A stretch of 64,000 nucleotides of DNA from Anthoceros angustus (GCA_010909165.1 VJWM01000025.1:1178001-1242000), one strand, 5' to 3'. Counted from the first letter of the stretch, positions 34,538-44,853 are shown. The notes: generated from the sequence alone by a model not told the origin. Made by a program: numbers and translations.

Positions 34538-34805
34538 TGATGAAATATATTAGGTATAGGCACTATTCACTAGGGCACCTTTACTTAATGATTATTATAT
34601 GCCTAGGGCACTAAGTAGTTTTCTTTAGGTGGTTATTTAGGTAGTTAGTTGTTATAACCACTTATGGTTATAACCACTTATAGTTACAACAACTTATGGT
34701 TGTAACCACCGACTCTACCTACTATTTAAACACTCTTGTATTTTCTATTATGTAATGCAACTCTACAAGACTCTTTTGCAAGCAAGGCGTGCGTGATTCT
34801 CATCA
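34538..34805 (+). repeat. Ty1 element 3' LTR
   Basis: 268 bases, same TGATGAAATA start and CTCATCA end as the 5' LTR. It has one extra 18-base unit of the kind ATAACCACTTATGG in the middle, and AGCAAGGCG where the 5' LTR has AGTGCGTTT. Confidence 0.9.
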
Positions 34806-35082
34806 CCGTGATGCATTCACTGGGGAGGTCTGTGGAAACCGAAGCAAGGAAGTTTGAGGTGGGTGACTTTGTCTATCTGCAGCATCGACCCTCAACCACT
34901 TTGGACGTAAGCACTGGGCGCTTGATTTTGCGAGTGGTACAAGTCGGTGAACAAGGGGTGATTGAGTTGGAAGGACAGGATGGGCAAAGGTGTAAAGAGC
35001 ACATGCGGCATTTGGCCCCGTGCCATTTGCCCAATCTCGACACAAGGACACAACCGCAAGCCTGGAGACCACCGATTGATCT
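34806..35082 (+). pseudogene. Gypsy-2 integrase C-terminal (GPY/F-like) part
   Basis: Directly after the Ty1 LTR the Gypsy-2 frame resumes: RKFEVGDFVYLQHRP (34848-34890), LDVSTGRLILRVVQVGE, GVIELEGQDGQRCKEHM and HLAPCHLPNLD. This matches the integrase end domain of plant-like Ty3 elements (VGDFVYL, then a GPYRV-like strand, then GRDGxRxxEH). It shows the Ty1 element sits inside the integrase gene and not beside it. Confidence 0.85.
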
Positions 35083-35250
35083 GCCTTGTGGGTTCTGCCG
35101 TGTCTCGATTCGGAATTAATGTTACTTTATGGCAAATGCAACGCAGGTACCATGTCTTTTGCCCACACCGCAGCTCAAAACAATTCCGAGGCGATTGGTT
35201 TGCCACCGCAACACCTTACAAGCGAACCAAACCAAAGTAAGCGGCGGCTC
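35083..35250 (+). pseudogene. PHD-finger-like domain at the end of the Gypsy-2 integrase
   Basis: PHD fingers bind two zinc ions in a C4-H-C3 pattern and usually read histone H3 tails. The pieces are LPCGFC at about 35080-35097 (first C-x2-C), SELMLLYGKCNAG at about 35110-35148 in the next frame, YHVFCP at about 35149-35166 in a third, and DWF followed by a frame-damaged CHR near 35193-35210. The string ELMLL-x-GKCNAGYHVFC fits the PHD core (LMLLCDxCxxxYHxxC), with Tyr in place of one zinc Cys. It stands where chromoviruses carry a chromodomain. The frame stops near 35250. Indels and the lost Cys make this copy inactive. Confidence 0.68.
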
Positions 35251-35831
35251 ATGAGTGACGCAGACTCGACCCAATAGGGGCAATAAGGCGCGGGAGCCCG
35301 TTCACACATCGCACGGGCGATCACGCGTAAGTGTAGAGTAAGATTTAGGGGGGTAATAACAGCACACCAAATACGGGTGTTTGGAGCCCTAAACGGGAGG
35401 TCATGAGTGCTCAAGGCAAAGGAGCTAGGGCATCGGAGCCGGGGTAGTGTGAGCAAGGAGGATCGCACACAGGCACTTGTGAGGCAACACGGTGGGAGTC
35501 GTGCGTCACGGCAAGGTCGGACCTACCTCACAGGATGAACGATGCCGGCGGTGAGTGGTCACCAGAATGGCCGTGAGCGCAAGAGCAGCACGCGAGTGGT
35601 GCATCCGCGCCGTGAGGGTTGATCCTAAGCGGCGTCCGTGCATCCAGTGATTGGTTGTTTGCAATCCATGGATTAAAATCGCCTTGGTTTGACAGGCCGA
35701 CCGTGAAAGGGCCGAGTCGTCATCACACGACGCCTCGCCGCCCGCGACATCAGAAGGACGACCGCCACGGTGGGCGATTGGAGGGCGAGCGGTGTCGTGA
35801 AGGACCAATTGTTGCTTGATCTGCATGGCCG

Positions 35832-36682
35832 GTGGAAGCTGACACCGCGATTCGCGGTAAGGAGTCCGTGGTGGTGCTAAGGTGGTCCTATAATGGATTT
35901 GGAAGCGATCATACCGCAAAACCCGCGCTCAATGCATCACATATGCCCCAATTCCCTGAGAGGCCATGGGAAGATAAGTGGCGCACTCCTTTGGTGCGCA
36001 AGTACCAGCCTGGGAAGCCAGAACGGCCAAAAACGTTCCTGGAATTACAGGCGTTCTTGTTATACGTGGAGTCTCATCATGAGACTTGCAATGTTGAGAA
36101 TTTTCCATATGACCACAGGGACTTGTTTGAACTTGCAGGAAGGGGGATGAACAGGCAATCGTTTGTGTGGACTAGCTTCTGTGAAGGAGTGTTTCGTAAG
36201 TTGGAACATCACCTCTTTATGCATCAAGTTTTTGATCATTGGCCCAAGGAGGGGTTTCTGATGTATAGACAGCAGGAGAAACCTGCAGACTTGCGTAGTC
36301 TGAAGGTGTGGCTTAGCCATTTGCATCAGCGGCGAGACGATCGCTTACCTACTATCCAAGAGCTTTTTATCGCCTATTTGCTTGCTTGCGGACAGGAATT
36401 TTGGAGTGGGATGAGCCCACAACCGAGTGCTGGTACTTGCTGAACAACAACGTGGGTGACTATTTGCGCACACAATGCATCGACAAGTAGTACTACTTGA
36501 ATGGTTTGAATGGACCACAGATGGCCAGAGTCAAGACAGAGCTTGACAGTGATGAGGAAGAGGAGCTAATGGCTCGACATCGAGCCCGAGAACGGCAGCG
36601 ATTGGGAAAAGCGCAAGTAGATGAGTACTTTGATCCTGAAGAACGGCGAGTGGCAGCTCTGCTGTGCAAACACTTAACTTAA
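35832..36682 (+). CDS. Unknown protein downstream of Gypsy-2 integrase
   Basis: A 203-codon frame (35832-36443) overlaps, through a phase change, a second frame ending with the acidic/basic stretch SDEEEELMARHRARERQR and a stop at 36680-36682. The first reads RPWEDKWRTPLVRKYQPGK, FLELQAFLLYVESHHE, NFPYDHRDLFELAGRGMN and LFIAYLLACGQEFW, and is clearly less decayed than nearby frames. A TAG at 36487-36489 sits between the parts. I do not recognise the family. It may be a further Gypsy-2 reading frame, another element's gag, or a host gene. Start choice is arbitrary. Confidence 0.5.
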
Positions 36683-36741
36683 GTGCGGCTTATGGTCATT
36701 ACCCTCCGCACTAGTTACAGGTCATCACCGTGTCCTGACAG

Positions 36742-37209
36742 CTATGCGGCCCGTAGCGCGACAGGCTCCTCCTTGCTTCCTGAGTCCGGACCTCGAGGTC
36801 CGGTCTCGACTCCGGAGTCTGAACTTCGGGAGTCTACCTTATTCCCTGAGTCCGGTCTGCCGGGTCCGGTCTCATCTCTGGGGTTCGGAGGCTCTTGAGG
36901 CTCTTCTCCCCCGCTGCCGTCGTCTCCAAATAGGGCCACTAGGGTCCCCGTGCTGTCCCCATGCCCTTCATCCCCTTCTGAGCCTTCCGGGGGTCCGTCC
37001 ATTTGTAGCGGGCGCTGAGAGGCTTCCAATGCCTTAAGGAGCTCAGCGTGGTAGTAGGCAAAATCCGAGTCAATTTGCTGGATTGCCTCTTCCACATGTG
37101 CCCGGAGTCTCTCTCTTCGCCATTGGTGCTCCGGAGGAGGTGGCCGTCCGGCTTCTGGACCATCTTCCCTGTGTTCGCCACCGGAGCCGGGCCGACCATG
37201 AGGCCACAA
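36742..37209 (-). CDS. Low-complexity acidic protein, unknown
   Basis: 155 codons on the minus strand. The N-terminal half holds REDGPEAGRPPPPEHQWR and a helical RAHVEEAIQQIDSDFAYYH. The C-terminal half is Gly/Pro/Glu/Asp-rich with repeated DSG units. Parts of the same sequence recur in the duplicated units at 37432-37686 and 37955-38155, in other phases. Probably the end of a larger, retroelement-type minus-strand frame running down from 44 kb. No known domain. Confidence 0.4.
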   Translation of the reverse strand: MWPHGRPGSGGEHREDGPEAGRPPPPEHQWRRERLRAHVEEAIQQIDSDFAYYHAELLKALEASQRPLQMDGPPEGSEGDEGHGDSTGTLVALFGDDGSGGEEPQEPPNPRDETGPGRPDSGNKVDSRSSDSGVETGPRGPDSGSKEEPVALRAA

Positions 37210-38270
37210 GGGCGCCTGGTCACCTCCTGCAACCGCTGTTGCCCCCCGCCTCCTGCTGCTTCCGCTCGCTAACTTACCGCCATAACAACAGCCCCTTCCG
37301 CCTTCCTTAATCGGACCAGCTAGTTTTTTCTCTCGGTGCTCACTCCCTGCTCATCTCCGGGTTCGAGGCTCTTGAGGCTCTTCCCTCTGCCTCCAAATAG
37401 GGCCACTAGGGTCCCCTGCGCCCCATGCCCTTCATCCCTTCTCGAGCCTTCCCGGGTCCGTCCATTTATGGGCGCCGAGAGGCTTCAATGCCTTAAGGAG
37501 CTCGTAGGTAGGCAAAATCCGAGTCAATTTGCCGGATTGCCTCTTCCACATGTGCCCGGAGTCTCTCTCTTCGCCATTGGTGCTCCGGAGGAGGTGGCCG
37601 TCCGGCTTCTGGACCATCTTCCCTGTGTTCGCCACCGGAGCCGGGCCGACCATGAGGCCACAAGGGCGCCTGGTCACCTCCTGCAACCGCTGTTGCTCCG
37701 GAGCCGCCTTCCTCCTCGCTGCTTCCGCTCGCTAACTTACCGCCATAACAACAGCCCTTCCGCCTTCCTTAATCGGACCAGCTAGTTTTTTCTCTCGGTG
37801 CTCACTCCCTGCTCATCTCCGGGTTCGAGGCTCTTGAGGCTCTTCCCTCTGCCTCCAAATAGGGCCACTAGGGTCCCCTGCGCCCCATGCCCTTCATCCC
37901 TTCTCGAGCCTTCCCGGGTCCGTCCATTTATGGGCGCCGAGAGGCTTCAATGCCTTAAGGAGCTCGTAGGTAGGCAAAATCCGAGTCAATTTGCCGGATT
38001 GCCTCTTCCACATGTGCCCGGAGCACCTCTCTTCGCCATTGGTGCTCCGGAGCCGAGCGTCTGTCCGGCTCGGACCATCTTCCTCGCCAGTTCGCCACCG
38101 GAGCCGGGCCGAATCTCATGAGGCCACAAGGGCGCCTGGCCACCTCCTGCAACATTGTTCCCCCGCCTCCAGCTCCGCTGCTTCCGCCACTACGCCAACT
38201 TACTCATAACATGGCCCCTTCCGCCTTCCTTAATCGGACCAGCTTCTTTCCGGCCCAAAGGCTTTCACTC
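36869..38270. repeat. Three tandem units of about 460 bases
   Basis: Units begin CTCATCTC.GGGTTCG at about 36869, 37351 and 37813. Each contains GGCAAAATCCGAGTCAATTTG (offsets 453 and 462) and most end with CCGCCTTCCTTAATCGGACC. Units 2 and 3 are nearly identical for most of their length; unit 1 has extra short strings. Confidence 0.85.
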
Positions 38271-41200
38271 CGCTTCATCCCGGCCTCTAGCTCCGCCATC
38301 TCCCTCTCCAGACGGCTGCAACTCGCCTGATTGCGTGCTTCCGCCCAGTCCTTCCCATTTCGGCGACGCCCCGCCTCCCCTGCTCCATCGCCTTACCTCC
38401 TCCGTCCGCCAACAGAGCTGGAGCCGCTCTATCTCTCGTTCGTGATCCATGATCACACCCTGCAAGTTGCCATTCCGCTCAATGGTAACTTGGAGCTGCA
38501 GCTCCAGGGTCTCCTTGCGGTCTTCCATCTCCTGCCGCTGTTGCTCCACCTCAGCCTGAGTCCGGAGATCCTCCATCTCCTTGTCGGCTTCCTTCTTCCC
38601 CATGGCTGGTCCGCAGCTGCCGCCTCCGCCTCCGCTCTTCAAAGCGGATCTGAGGCGTTCTATCTCTCGTCAAGTCTTGGATTCTCTCGAGAACCGCCGC
38701 CTTTCCGTCGTCTTGAGTTGCAACTCAAGGTGTCCTCTTGTCCTCCGCCTCCGCCTCCTCTACCTCTCCCCAAGGCCTGAGGTCCCCTGATTTCCGGTGC
38801 CGACCTCCAGTGTTTCCTCACGGCCGACTGCGTTGCTCGCTGCGCCGGCCTCAGATTGGCTGACCGCCTCCCTCCACGGCCGATCACGCTGATAGTGATC
38901 GCGTCTGCCTGCGGCTTCCTTCTTCCGAGATGGCTGGTCACAGCCTGCCGCCTCCGCCTCCGCCTTCAAAGTGCGGATCTCGAGGCGTTCTATCTCGAAG
39001 TCTTGGATTCTCTCGTTGAGAACCCCTCGCCTGATGCGTCTTGAGTTGCAACCCAAGGTGTCCTCTTGCCTCCCCTCCGCCGCCTCCTCTACTCTCCTGA
39101 ATAAGGCCGAGGTCCCCTGATTTCGGTGCCGACCTCTCACGGCTCGACCGTTGCTCGCTGCCGCCGGCCAGATTGGCCGCGGCTCCAGCCTCCACCGGCT
39201 CGATCACGCTGAGTAGTGATCGCGGGCTTTGCTGTGGCTTCCGCCTCGCCTCCGGCTTCGGACCATCTTCCTCGCCGCCTTCACTGGCCGCCCGCCCAGT
39301 CGCGAGCCTTCTTCGCTGCGCCCGGCCTCCTCGCCTCCGCCTCCTCTCCAGAGGTCTCACCGCTTGGGCCTCTAGCTCGCACCGCCACCCATGAAGGAAT
39401 TTAGTCCCATTCCGAATGGACCAGACTTTCGCCTCCCGGCTTCTTCTTCGATGCGGCCGAGAGCTTCGCCTTCCTCCGCCTCCCGGGCCGCCAATTGCTC
39501 CCGGAGGAGCACCATGCGCCTCGTGGCTTCTACTTCTGGGTCTTCTCACCGTCCAGAGACCCCAGAGCATACCGCCCATGACGGTAGCTGTGACTGTCTC
39601 TTCCACGGCCGCCATTGGTGAGGCCCCCAAAAAGTCCGTAGTGGGAGCGGGCATCTCACGGTCCGCCAAGGACCTCCACACCGCAGTCCGGAGCAAGTCC
39701 TGACTGGGTTCTCCGGACCTAATCAGTCCCTTAGGTCCGATTGCCGAGGTCCCCGAAGCCTCACCTCCTGCAACCGCTGTTGCTCCCCTCGCCCAGCTCC
39801 TGCTGCTTCCGCTCACGCCAACTTACCGCCATAACATGGCCCCTTCCGCCTTCCTTAATCGGACCAGCTTCTTTTCGTCGGTGCTCCACTCCCGCTCATC
39901 CCGGCCTCTAGCTCGCCATCTCCTCTCCAGACGGCCAGCAACTCGCCTGATCAGTGCTTCGCCTGTGTCCTTCCCATTTCATACGCCCCGCCTCCCCTGC
40001 TCCATCGCCTTACCTCCTCCGTCCGCCAATGAGCCGGAGCCGCTCTATCTCTCGCTCGTGATCCATGATCACACCTGTGCCATTCCGCTCACGGTAACTT
40101 GGAGCTGCAGCCTGTGGTCTCCTTGCGGTCTTCCATCTCCGCTGTTGCTCCACCTCACCGAGTCCGGAGATCCTCCATCTCCTTGTCGCGGCTTCTTCTA
40201 TGGCTGGTCCGCACTGCCTCCGCCGCCTCGCCTCCGCCTTCAAAGCGGATCTGAGGCGTTCTATCTCTCGTCAAGTCTTGGATTCTCTCGTTGAGAACCC
40301 CTCGCCTGATGCGTCTTGGAGTTGCAACTCAAGGTGTCCTTCCCATTTCGCGACGCCCCGCCTCCTCTACCTCCTCCTGCATCATACCGAGGTCCCGATT
40401 GCCGAGGTCCCCTGATTTCTCACGGCCGACTGCTTTGCCCGCCTCGCCGGCCAGATTGGCCGCGGCTACCCGCCTCCCTCCACCGGCCGATCACGCTGAT
40501 AGTGATCGCGGCTTGCTGTGGCTTCCGCCTCGCCGCCTTCACTGGCCGCCTCCCGGGCCGCCTCCCGGGCCGCCAATTGCTCCGGAGCCGCCTTCACTGG
40601 CCGCCTCCGCCTCCGCCTCGCCTCCGCCTCGCCGCCTGGCCTCTCAGGCTCGCCACCGCTCACCCAATTTGAAGGAATTTAGTCCGATCCTGAATGGCTG
40701 GACCAGACTTCCTTCGGCCTCGGCTTCTTCGATGCGGCCGAGAGCTTCCTCCTCCTCGCCTCCCGGGCCGCCAATTGCTCCCGGAGGAGCACCATGCGCC
40801 TGGTGGCTTCTACTGGGTCTTCTCACCTGCCCCAGAGACCCTGAGCATATGACGAGAGCTGTGACCCGCTGTGTCTCTTCCACGGCCGCCATTGGTGAGG
40901 CCCCAAAAGTCCGTAGTGGGAGGCGGGCATCTCACGGTCGCCAAGGACCTCCACACTGCATCCGAGCAAGTCCTGACTGGGTTCTCCTGACCTAATCAGG
41001 TCCCGATTGCCGAGGTCCCGAGCTTCACCCTCCTTGGCCCTCTTGGCCGCCAATTCCTTATTCGCCTCTTCGCCCTCACCAGGGCCTCCTCGCCTTGAGG
41101 GGTGAGGGAGCCGACTTTGCCTCCCTCTACCTCCTCCGTTGGGCGGTTGTAAGCCGCCTCGTGGGGTTGCCGCTGACCTCCGCCTCCTTGGCCCTCTTCG

Positions 41201-41722
41201 CCTTCCTCCCGCCTCCTTACACCTGCAAGGGCAAAGGCACAGTGCACCGCCCGAGGTGCCGCGGCTACATGGTGGCACGCCTCTTGCCCGGCGAGTTCGT
41301 CGGGCTCCTCCGCCTCCCGGGCCGCCTCCTCCGTTGGGCGGTTGTAAGCCGCCTCGCCGCCTTCACTGGCCGCCCGGGCACAAGAGGAGGGAAGGGATAT
41401 CTTCCCACACTTCCCTAGGTGGTGAGGGGTCCGCTTCTAGACGATGGAGTCCGATCCTTCCTCCCGCCTCCGCCTCGCCTCACCTGCCTTAGGGGTCGGG
41501 CCTCTACCTCGGGCGCCTTTGCCCGCCTCGCTCGTAGGGCCGCCAACCTTCCCGAGCGCCCGCCTACCTCCCCATCCTTCAGAGTGTGAATGTCCCCATA
41601 CATGGATCGGGTATGGGATAGTCCGGACGGCAGTGGCTTCGCCCTCACCAGGGCCTCCGAACCCGGCATGATCCTTCCCCCGCCTCTTGCCCTTACGCAA
41701 CGCACAGAACACCAACAAATTA

Positions 41723-41747
41723 TCACCAAGGTGATCCACCTTGGTGA
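41723..41747. repeat. Perfect 11-base inverted repeat, copy 1
   Basis: TCACCAAGGTG, a three-base loop ATC, then CACCTTGGTGA. It is perfectly conserved in the second copy 1.6 kb away (43340-43364) although surrounding sequence differs by indels. Confidence 0.8.
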
Positions 41748-43339
41748 GCAAGTTCCAGTGACAATGATCCAAGCACGCCTCACCCTTCCGTCAGCAGTCC
41801 GACATCAACCACCGCTGGTTGTCCGTCTTCCGCCAGACGCCGCCCTTGCCGCCTCTATCTTTCCTCGCCTTGAGGGGCCTGACCACGCCCAACCTCCTCC
41901 GTTGGCCGCCTCGGACCTCCAAGGTCCATCTCGATCCTCCCGAGGTTCTTGGATCAACCTCCTTGTTGGCCGCCAACATCTTCCGGCGAACTGACCAGTG
42001 GTGACATCACAAACGCCCCGCATGACTGAACACGTCTAAGTGCCACTCTTCGACTAATCCTCCCGCCTCCTCCACCGGTTTCGATCACGCTGAGCAAGTG
42101 ATCGCGGTCGTTTTGCCGCGGCTTCCGGCTTCCTCGCCGCCTTCACTGGCCGCTACCAAGGCTGGTCCACTGCCGCCACAGTCGCGAGCCTTCTCGCTGC
42201 GCCCGCCTCGCCTCCGCCTCCTCCGCCTCCTCTCCAGAGGTCTCACCGCGCTTGGGCCTCCTCGCCTCTTGCCCACCGCTCACCCAAATGAAGGAATTTA
42301 GTCCGGCCCTGTCGAATGGACCAGATTTCCCTTTCGCCTCCGGCTTCCTTCGATGCGGCCGAGAGCCGCCTTCCTCCTCGCCTCCCGGGCCGCCAATTGC
42401 TCCGGAGGAGCACCATGCGCCCCCTGTGGCTTCTACTTCGGGTCTTCTCACCGTCCAGAGACCCTGAGCATACCGTCCATGACGAGCTGTGACCCGCCGC
42501 TGTGTCTCTTCCACGGCCGCCATTGGTGAGGCCCCAAAAGTCCGTAGTGGGAGGCATCTCACGGTCCGCCAAGGACCTCCACATGCAGTCCGAGCAAGTC
42601 CGGACTGGTTCTCGGACCTAATCAGTCCCTTAGGTCCGATTGCCGAGGTCCGAGCTTCACCCTCCTTGGCCCTCTTGGCCAATTTTATTCGCCTCTTCGT
42701 CACAGGGCTCGGAGGTGAGGGAGCCGACTCGCCTCTGGGCCGCCTCCCGGCGCAGGGATCGGGCTCGGGTGGGTTGCCGCTGACCTCGCTGCCAAGGCCT
42801 TTCGCTTCTTCTCATCGCCTCTTCACCTCACTCTGCAAGGGCAAGGCACAGCACCGCCCGAGGTGCTCATGCGGATGGCACCGCTTCCGCCTCGTGCTCG
42901 GCGAGTTCGCCGGGCTCCTCTCGCCGCCTGTGGCCGGTGGCCGGGCTGGAGTCGGGCCGCCTCGCCAGACCGGGCCGCCTCCTCCGCTGGGCACTAAGAG
43001 GAGGCGGGGATATCTTCCCACACTTCCCTAGGTGGTGAGGGGGTCCGCTTCTAGACGATGGAGTCCGATCCTTCCTCCTCGCCTCCCCTGACCTGCTTGG
43101 CCTAGGGGTCGGGCCTCTACCTCGGGCGCCTTTGCCCGCCTCCGCCTCGGTAGGGCCACCCTTCCCGAGCGCCCGCCTACCCCATCCTTCAGAGAATGTC
43201 CCCATACATGGATCGTATGGGATAGTCCTGGCAGTGGCTTCTCGCCTCCTCACCAGGGCCTCCTTGTCAACCCGCTAAGATGATCCTTCCTCCCGCCTCC
43301 TCGCCTCTGCCGCAACGCATGCAGAACACCAACAAATTA

Positions 43340-43364
43340 TCACCAAGGTGATCCACCTTGGTGA
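43340..43364. repeat. Perfect 11-base inverted repeat, copy 2
   Basis: Same hairpin as at 41723-41747, within the second 1.6 kb repeat unit. Confidence 0.8.
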
Positions 43365-43699
43365 GCAAGTTCCGATGGACAATGATCCAAGCATCGCCTC
43401 ACCCTTCGTCCCAGCAGTCCGACATCAACCAGCTGGTTGTCCTGTTTCCGCCAAGACGCCGCCTTGCCGCCTATCTTTCCTCGCCTTGAGGGGCTCGGAC
43501 CACGCCCAACCTCCTCCGCTGGTCAGAAGCCTCGGACCTCCAAGGTCCATCTCGATCCTCCCGAGGTTCTTGGATCAACCTCCTTGTTGGCCGCCAACAT
43601 CTTCCGGCGAACTCCTGACTGTGGTGACATCACAAACGCCCGTGACAACGAACACGCCTAAGTGCCACTCTTCGACTAATCCTCCCGCCTCCTCCACCA

Positions 43700-44540
43700 T
43701 GGCCCAAAGTCCGGATAGCGCCGGTTACAATGTTGCGCCTACCAGTTCCATGGCTCCCATACCTCCGCAGCCTTCTTGGGTCCCATCGCTTCTTCTCCTT
43801 TCTTCGGCTGAGCCGATTGCCCGAGTCGCCGGCACGATGCGCCTTCACGCTGCCGCCAACCCCAACGTGAGCAGGCCAAGATGCCCGAGCTGCTCAAGAG
43901 ATAGCGCCAGAGGGCCGGGTTGCGGAGCGCAAGAGACTGCGAGAATTGTCTCGAGGTCGCACAGAGAAATGACCTCCTCGCCGCCGCCTCGGGACCTCCT
44001 CGCCTTGAGGGGCTCGGAGGGTGCCTTCCTCGTCTGTAATCGCCAAGGTCCGCATGGCTTACTCGCCGCCTCCGCTTACTCTGACCTTACGCCCGCTTAC
44101 TCGCCTTACGCCCGCTTACTCGCCGCCGCTGGGCGTGAATACCGCTATAACGGCCTCGGCAGTGGCTACGGCCCCGCCTTCGCATGCCCGCCCTCCATTC
44201 AGTGGCCCACGTGGCGCCCGCCTCCTCCGCCTCCTCCGACTCACGACTCAACTTCTAAATTACTTTCCCTGGCGTACTCATCCTATTTTGACCCGGAGTG
44301 GGGTCCGGACTTATCCGATACCCGGTCGCAACTGTCAGAATGGTCCGCTATCTCGAGTCCGGAGTACACTCCGAGTCCACCCCGAGTCCGAGTACACTCC
44401 GAGTCCACCCCGAGCGCCCGCCTCGCTCTTATTCCTCCTTTTCCGCCTTATTTTATTCTTCGTACCTACGAAAAAAACAAAACCCCACTTATTTCCTAAC
44501 CCCCAAGGGAAGTCCGTAGCCCACATGCGTCCACTGCCAC
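43700..44540. other. Right end of the GC-rich block
   Basis: The sequence is unique relative to the repeats to its left. On the minus strand a frame beginning GEEAMGPKKAAEVWEPWNW near 43740-43800 could be the start of the large repetitive minus-strand reading frame. Short direct repeats occur: TTACGCCCGCTTACTCGCC at about 44090-44125 and the 18-24 base unit GAGTCCGAGTACACTCC at 44354-44412. Otherwise nothing is recognised. Confidence 0.4.
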
Positions 44541-44544
44541 TGTT

Positions 44545-44853
44545 TTAGCAAACAATGTTGGACGAATAAAGTGTTATGAACCATGTCGTGGCTAATAAAA
44601 AAATGATAGTCTTCTCCATAATTGTGCCAGGGTCTTCTAGGTCAACTGGACCATTGCGCTTATAAAACATCAGGACGAGGATAGAGACTTGGTCGTTCTG
44701 CCAATGCATGGACTGAATCTCATTCTGGACTCCAAATGCGTAATTCTGAGAGAAGTCCATCACTAAAACAACAACATCTTGTGGAAACCATTCAAGGCAT
44801 TGTCTGAACTCTATCCCGCCACCGTTGGATGAAATCATGTAGCACAAACTCAT
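44545..44853 (-). CDS. Hypothetical protein fragment, transposon-associated type
   Basis: 102 codons on the minus strand. The core reads WFPQDVVVLVMDFSQNY, then QNEIQSMHWQNDQVSILVL. From memory the pattern (V)xxMDFSxNYxxxxQxEIQSxHWxxxQV occurs in uncharacterised, probably transposon-derived proteins of many eukaryotes, so this is likely one exon or fragment of such a gene. The ends are not defined by convincing start or splice sites. It shares orientation with the coding block at 46682-47779 and may belong to the same gene. Confidence 0.4.
   Translation of the reverse strand: MSLCYMISSNGGGIEFRQCLEWFPQDVVVLVMDFSQNYAFGVQNEIQSMHWQNDQVSILVLMFYKRNGPVDLEDPGTIMEKTIIFLLATTWFITLYSSNIVC

Larger units (their letters stand above)
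24791..34805 (+). mobile_element. Ty1/copia retrotransposon nested in Gypsy-2
   Basis: About 10 kb, plus strand, bounded by direct repeats of 254 and 268 bases that begin TGATGAAATA and end CTCATCA. The internal order is primer site, gag (amplified), protease LDSGATSHI, GAG-pre-integrase, integrase, RT with YVDD, RNase H. Integrase before RT is the Ty1/copia order. Both flanks are Gypsy-2 integrase sequence, so it inserted after Gypsy-2. I could not find a clean five-base target duplication (left GCTTC, right CCGTG), perhaps because of the same short indels. A 1.6 kb segment of unknown origin lies between RNase H and the 3' LTR. Confidence 0.9.
15113..35250 (+). mobile_element. Gypsy-2, Ty3 element encoding a cytosine methyltransferase and a PHD-like finger
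   Basis: Plus-strand element with the order gag, zinc knuckle, aspartic protease (DTGA), C5 cytosine methyltransferase, reverse transcriptase (YIDD), RNase H, integrase (HHCC and core), GPY/F-like end domain and PHD-like finger. The Ty1 element at 24791-34805 splits the integrase end, and coding resumes in kind after it. Two long tandem duplications (14811-18737 and 20904-23450) complicate the map. I could not identify its own LTRs. The left limit may lie left of 1, across the Gypsy-1 insertion, and the right limit may extend to about 36.7 kb. The frames contain many short indels. As written it is not functional. Confidence 0.85.
38211..43700. repeat. GC-rich nested 1.3-1.6 kb tandem duplications
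   Basis: The same landmarks recur. CTTCCTTAATCGGACCAGC is at about 38227 and 39850. GAAGGAATTTAG is near 39393, 40671 and 42290. The string CCTAGGTGGTGAGG is near 41413 and 43025. ACCAACAAATTATCACCAAGG is at 41710 and 43328, an offset of 1618 bases. On the minus strand the repeats encode Glu/Arg/Ala-rich, probably coiled-coil segments such as ATRRMVLLREQLAAREAEEE and ERNGNLQGVIMDHEREIERL. Frames are broken everywhere. No named domain is seen. Confidence 0.75.

Noticed and set aside
38938-39816. 292-codon minus-strand open frame as a distinct gene
   Set aside because: It mixes phases of the repeat consensus, and the sister units read the same helical segments in other phases. Described as part of the repeat block instead.
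43348-44499. 383-codon plus-strand open frame, the longest in the window
   Set aside because: Pro/Ser-rich sequence arising from the GC-rich repeat, not matched in the sister repeat unit. Minus-strand coiled-coil frames explain the region better.
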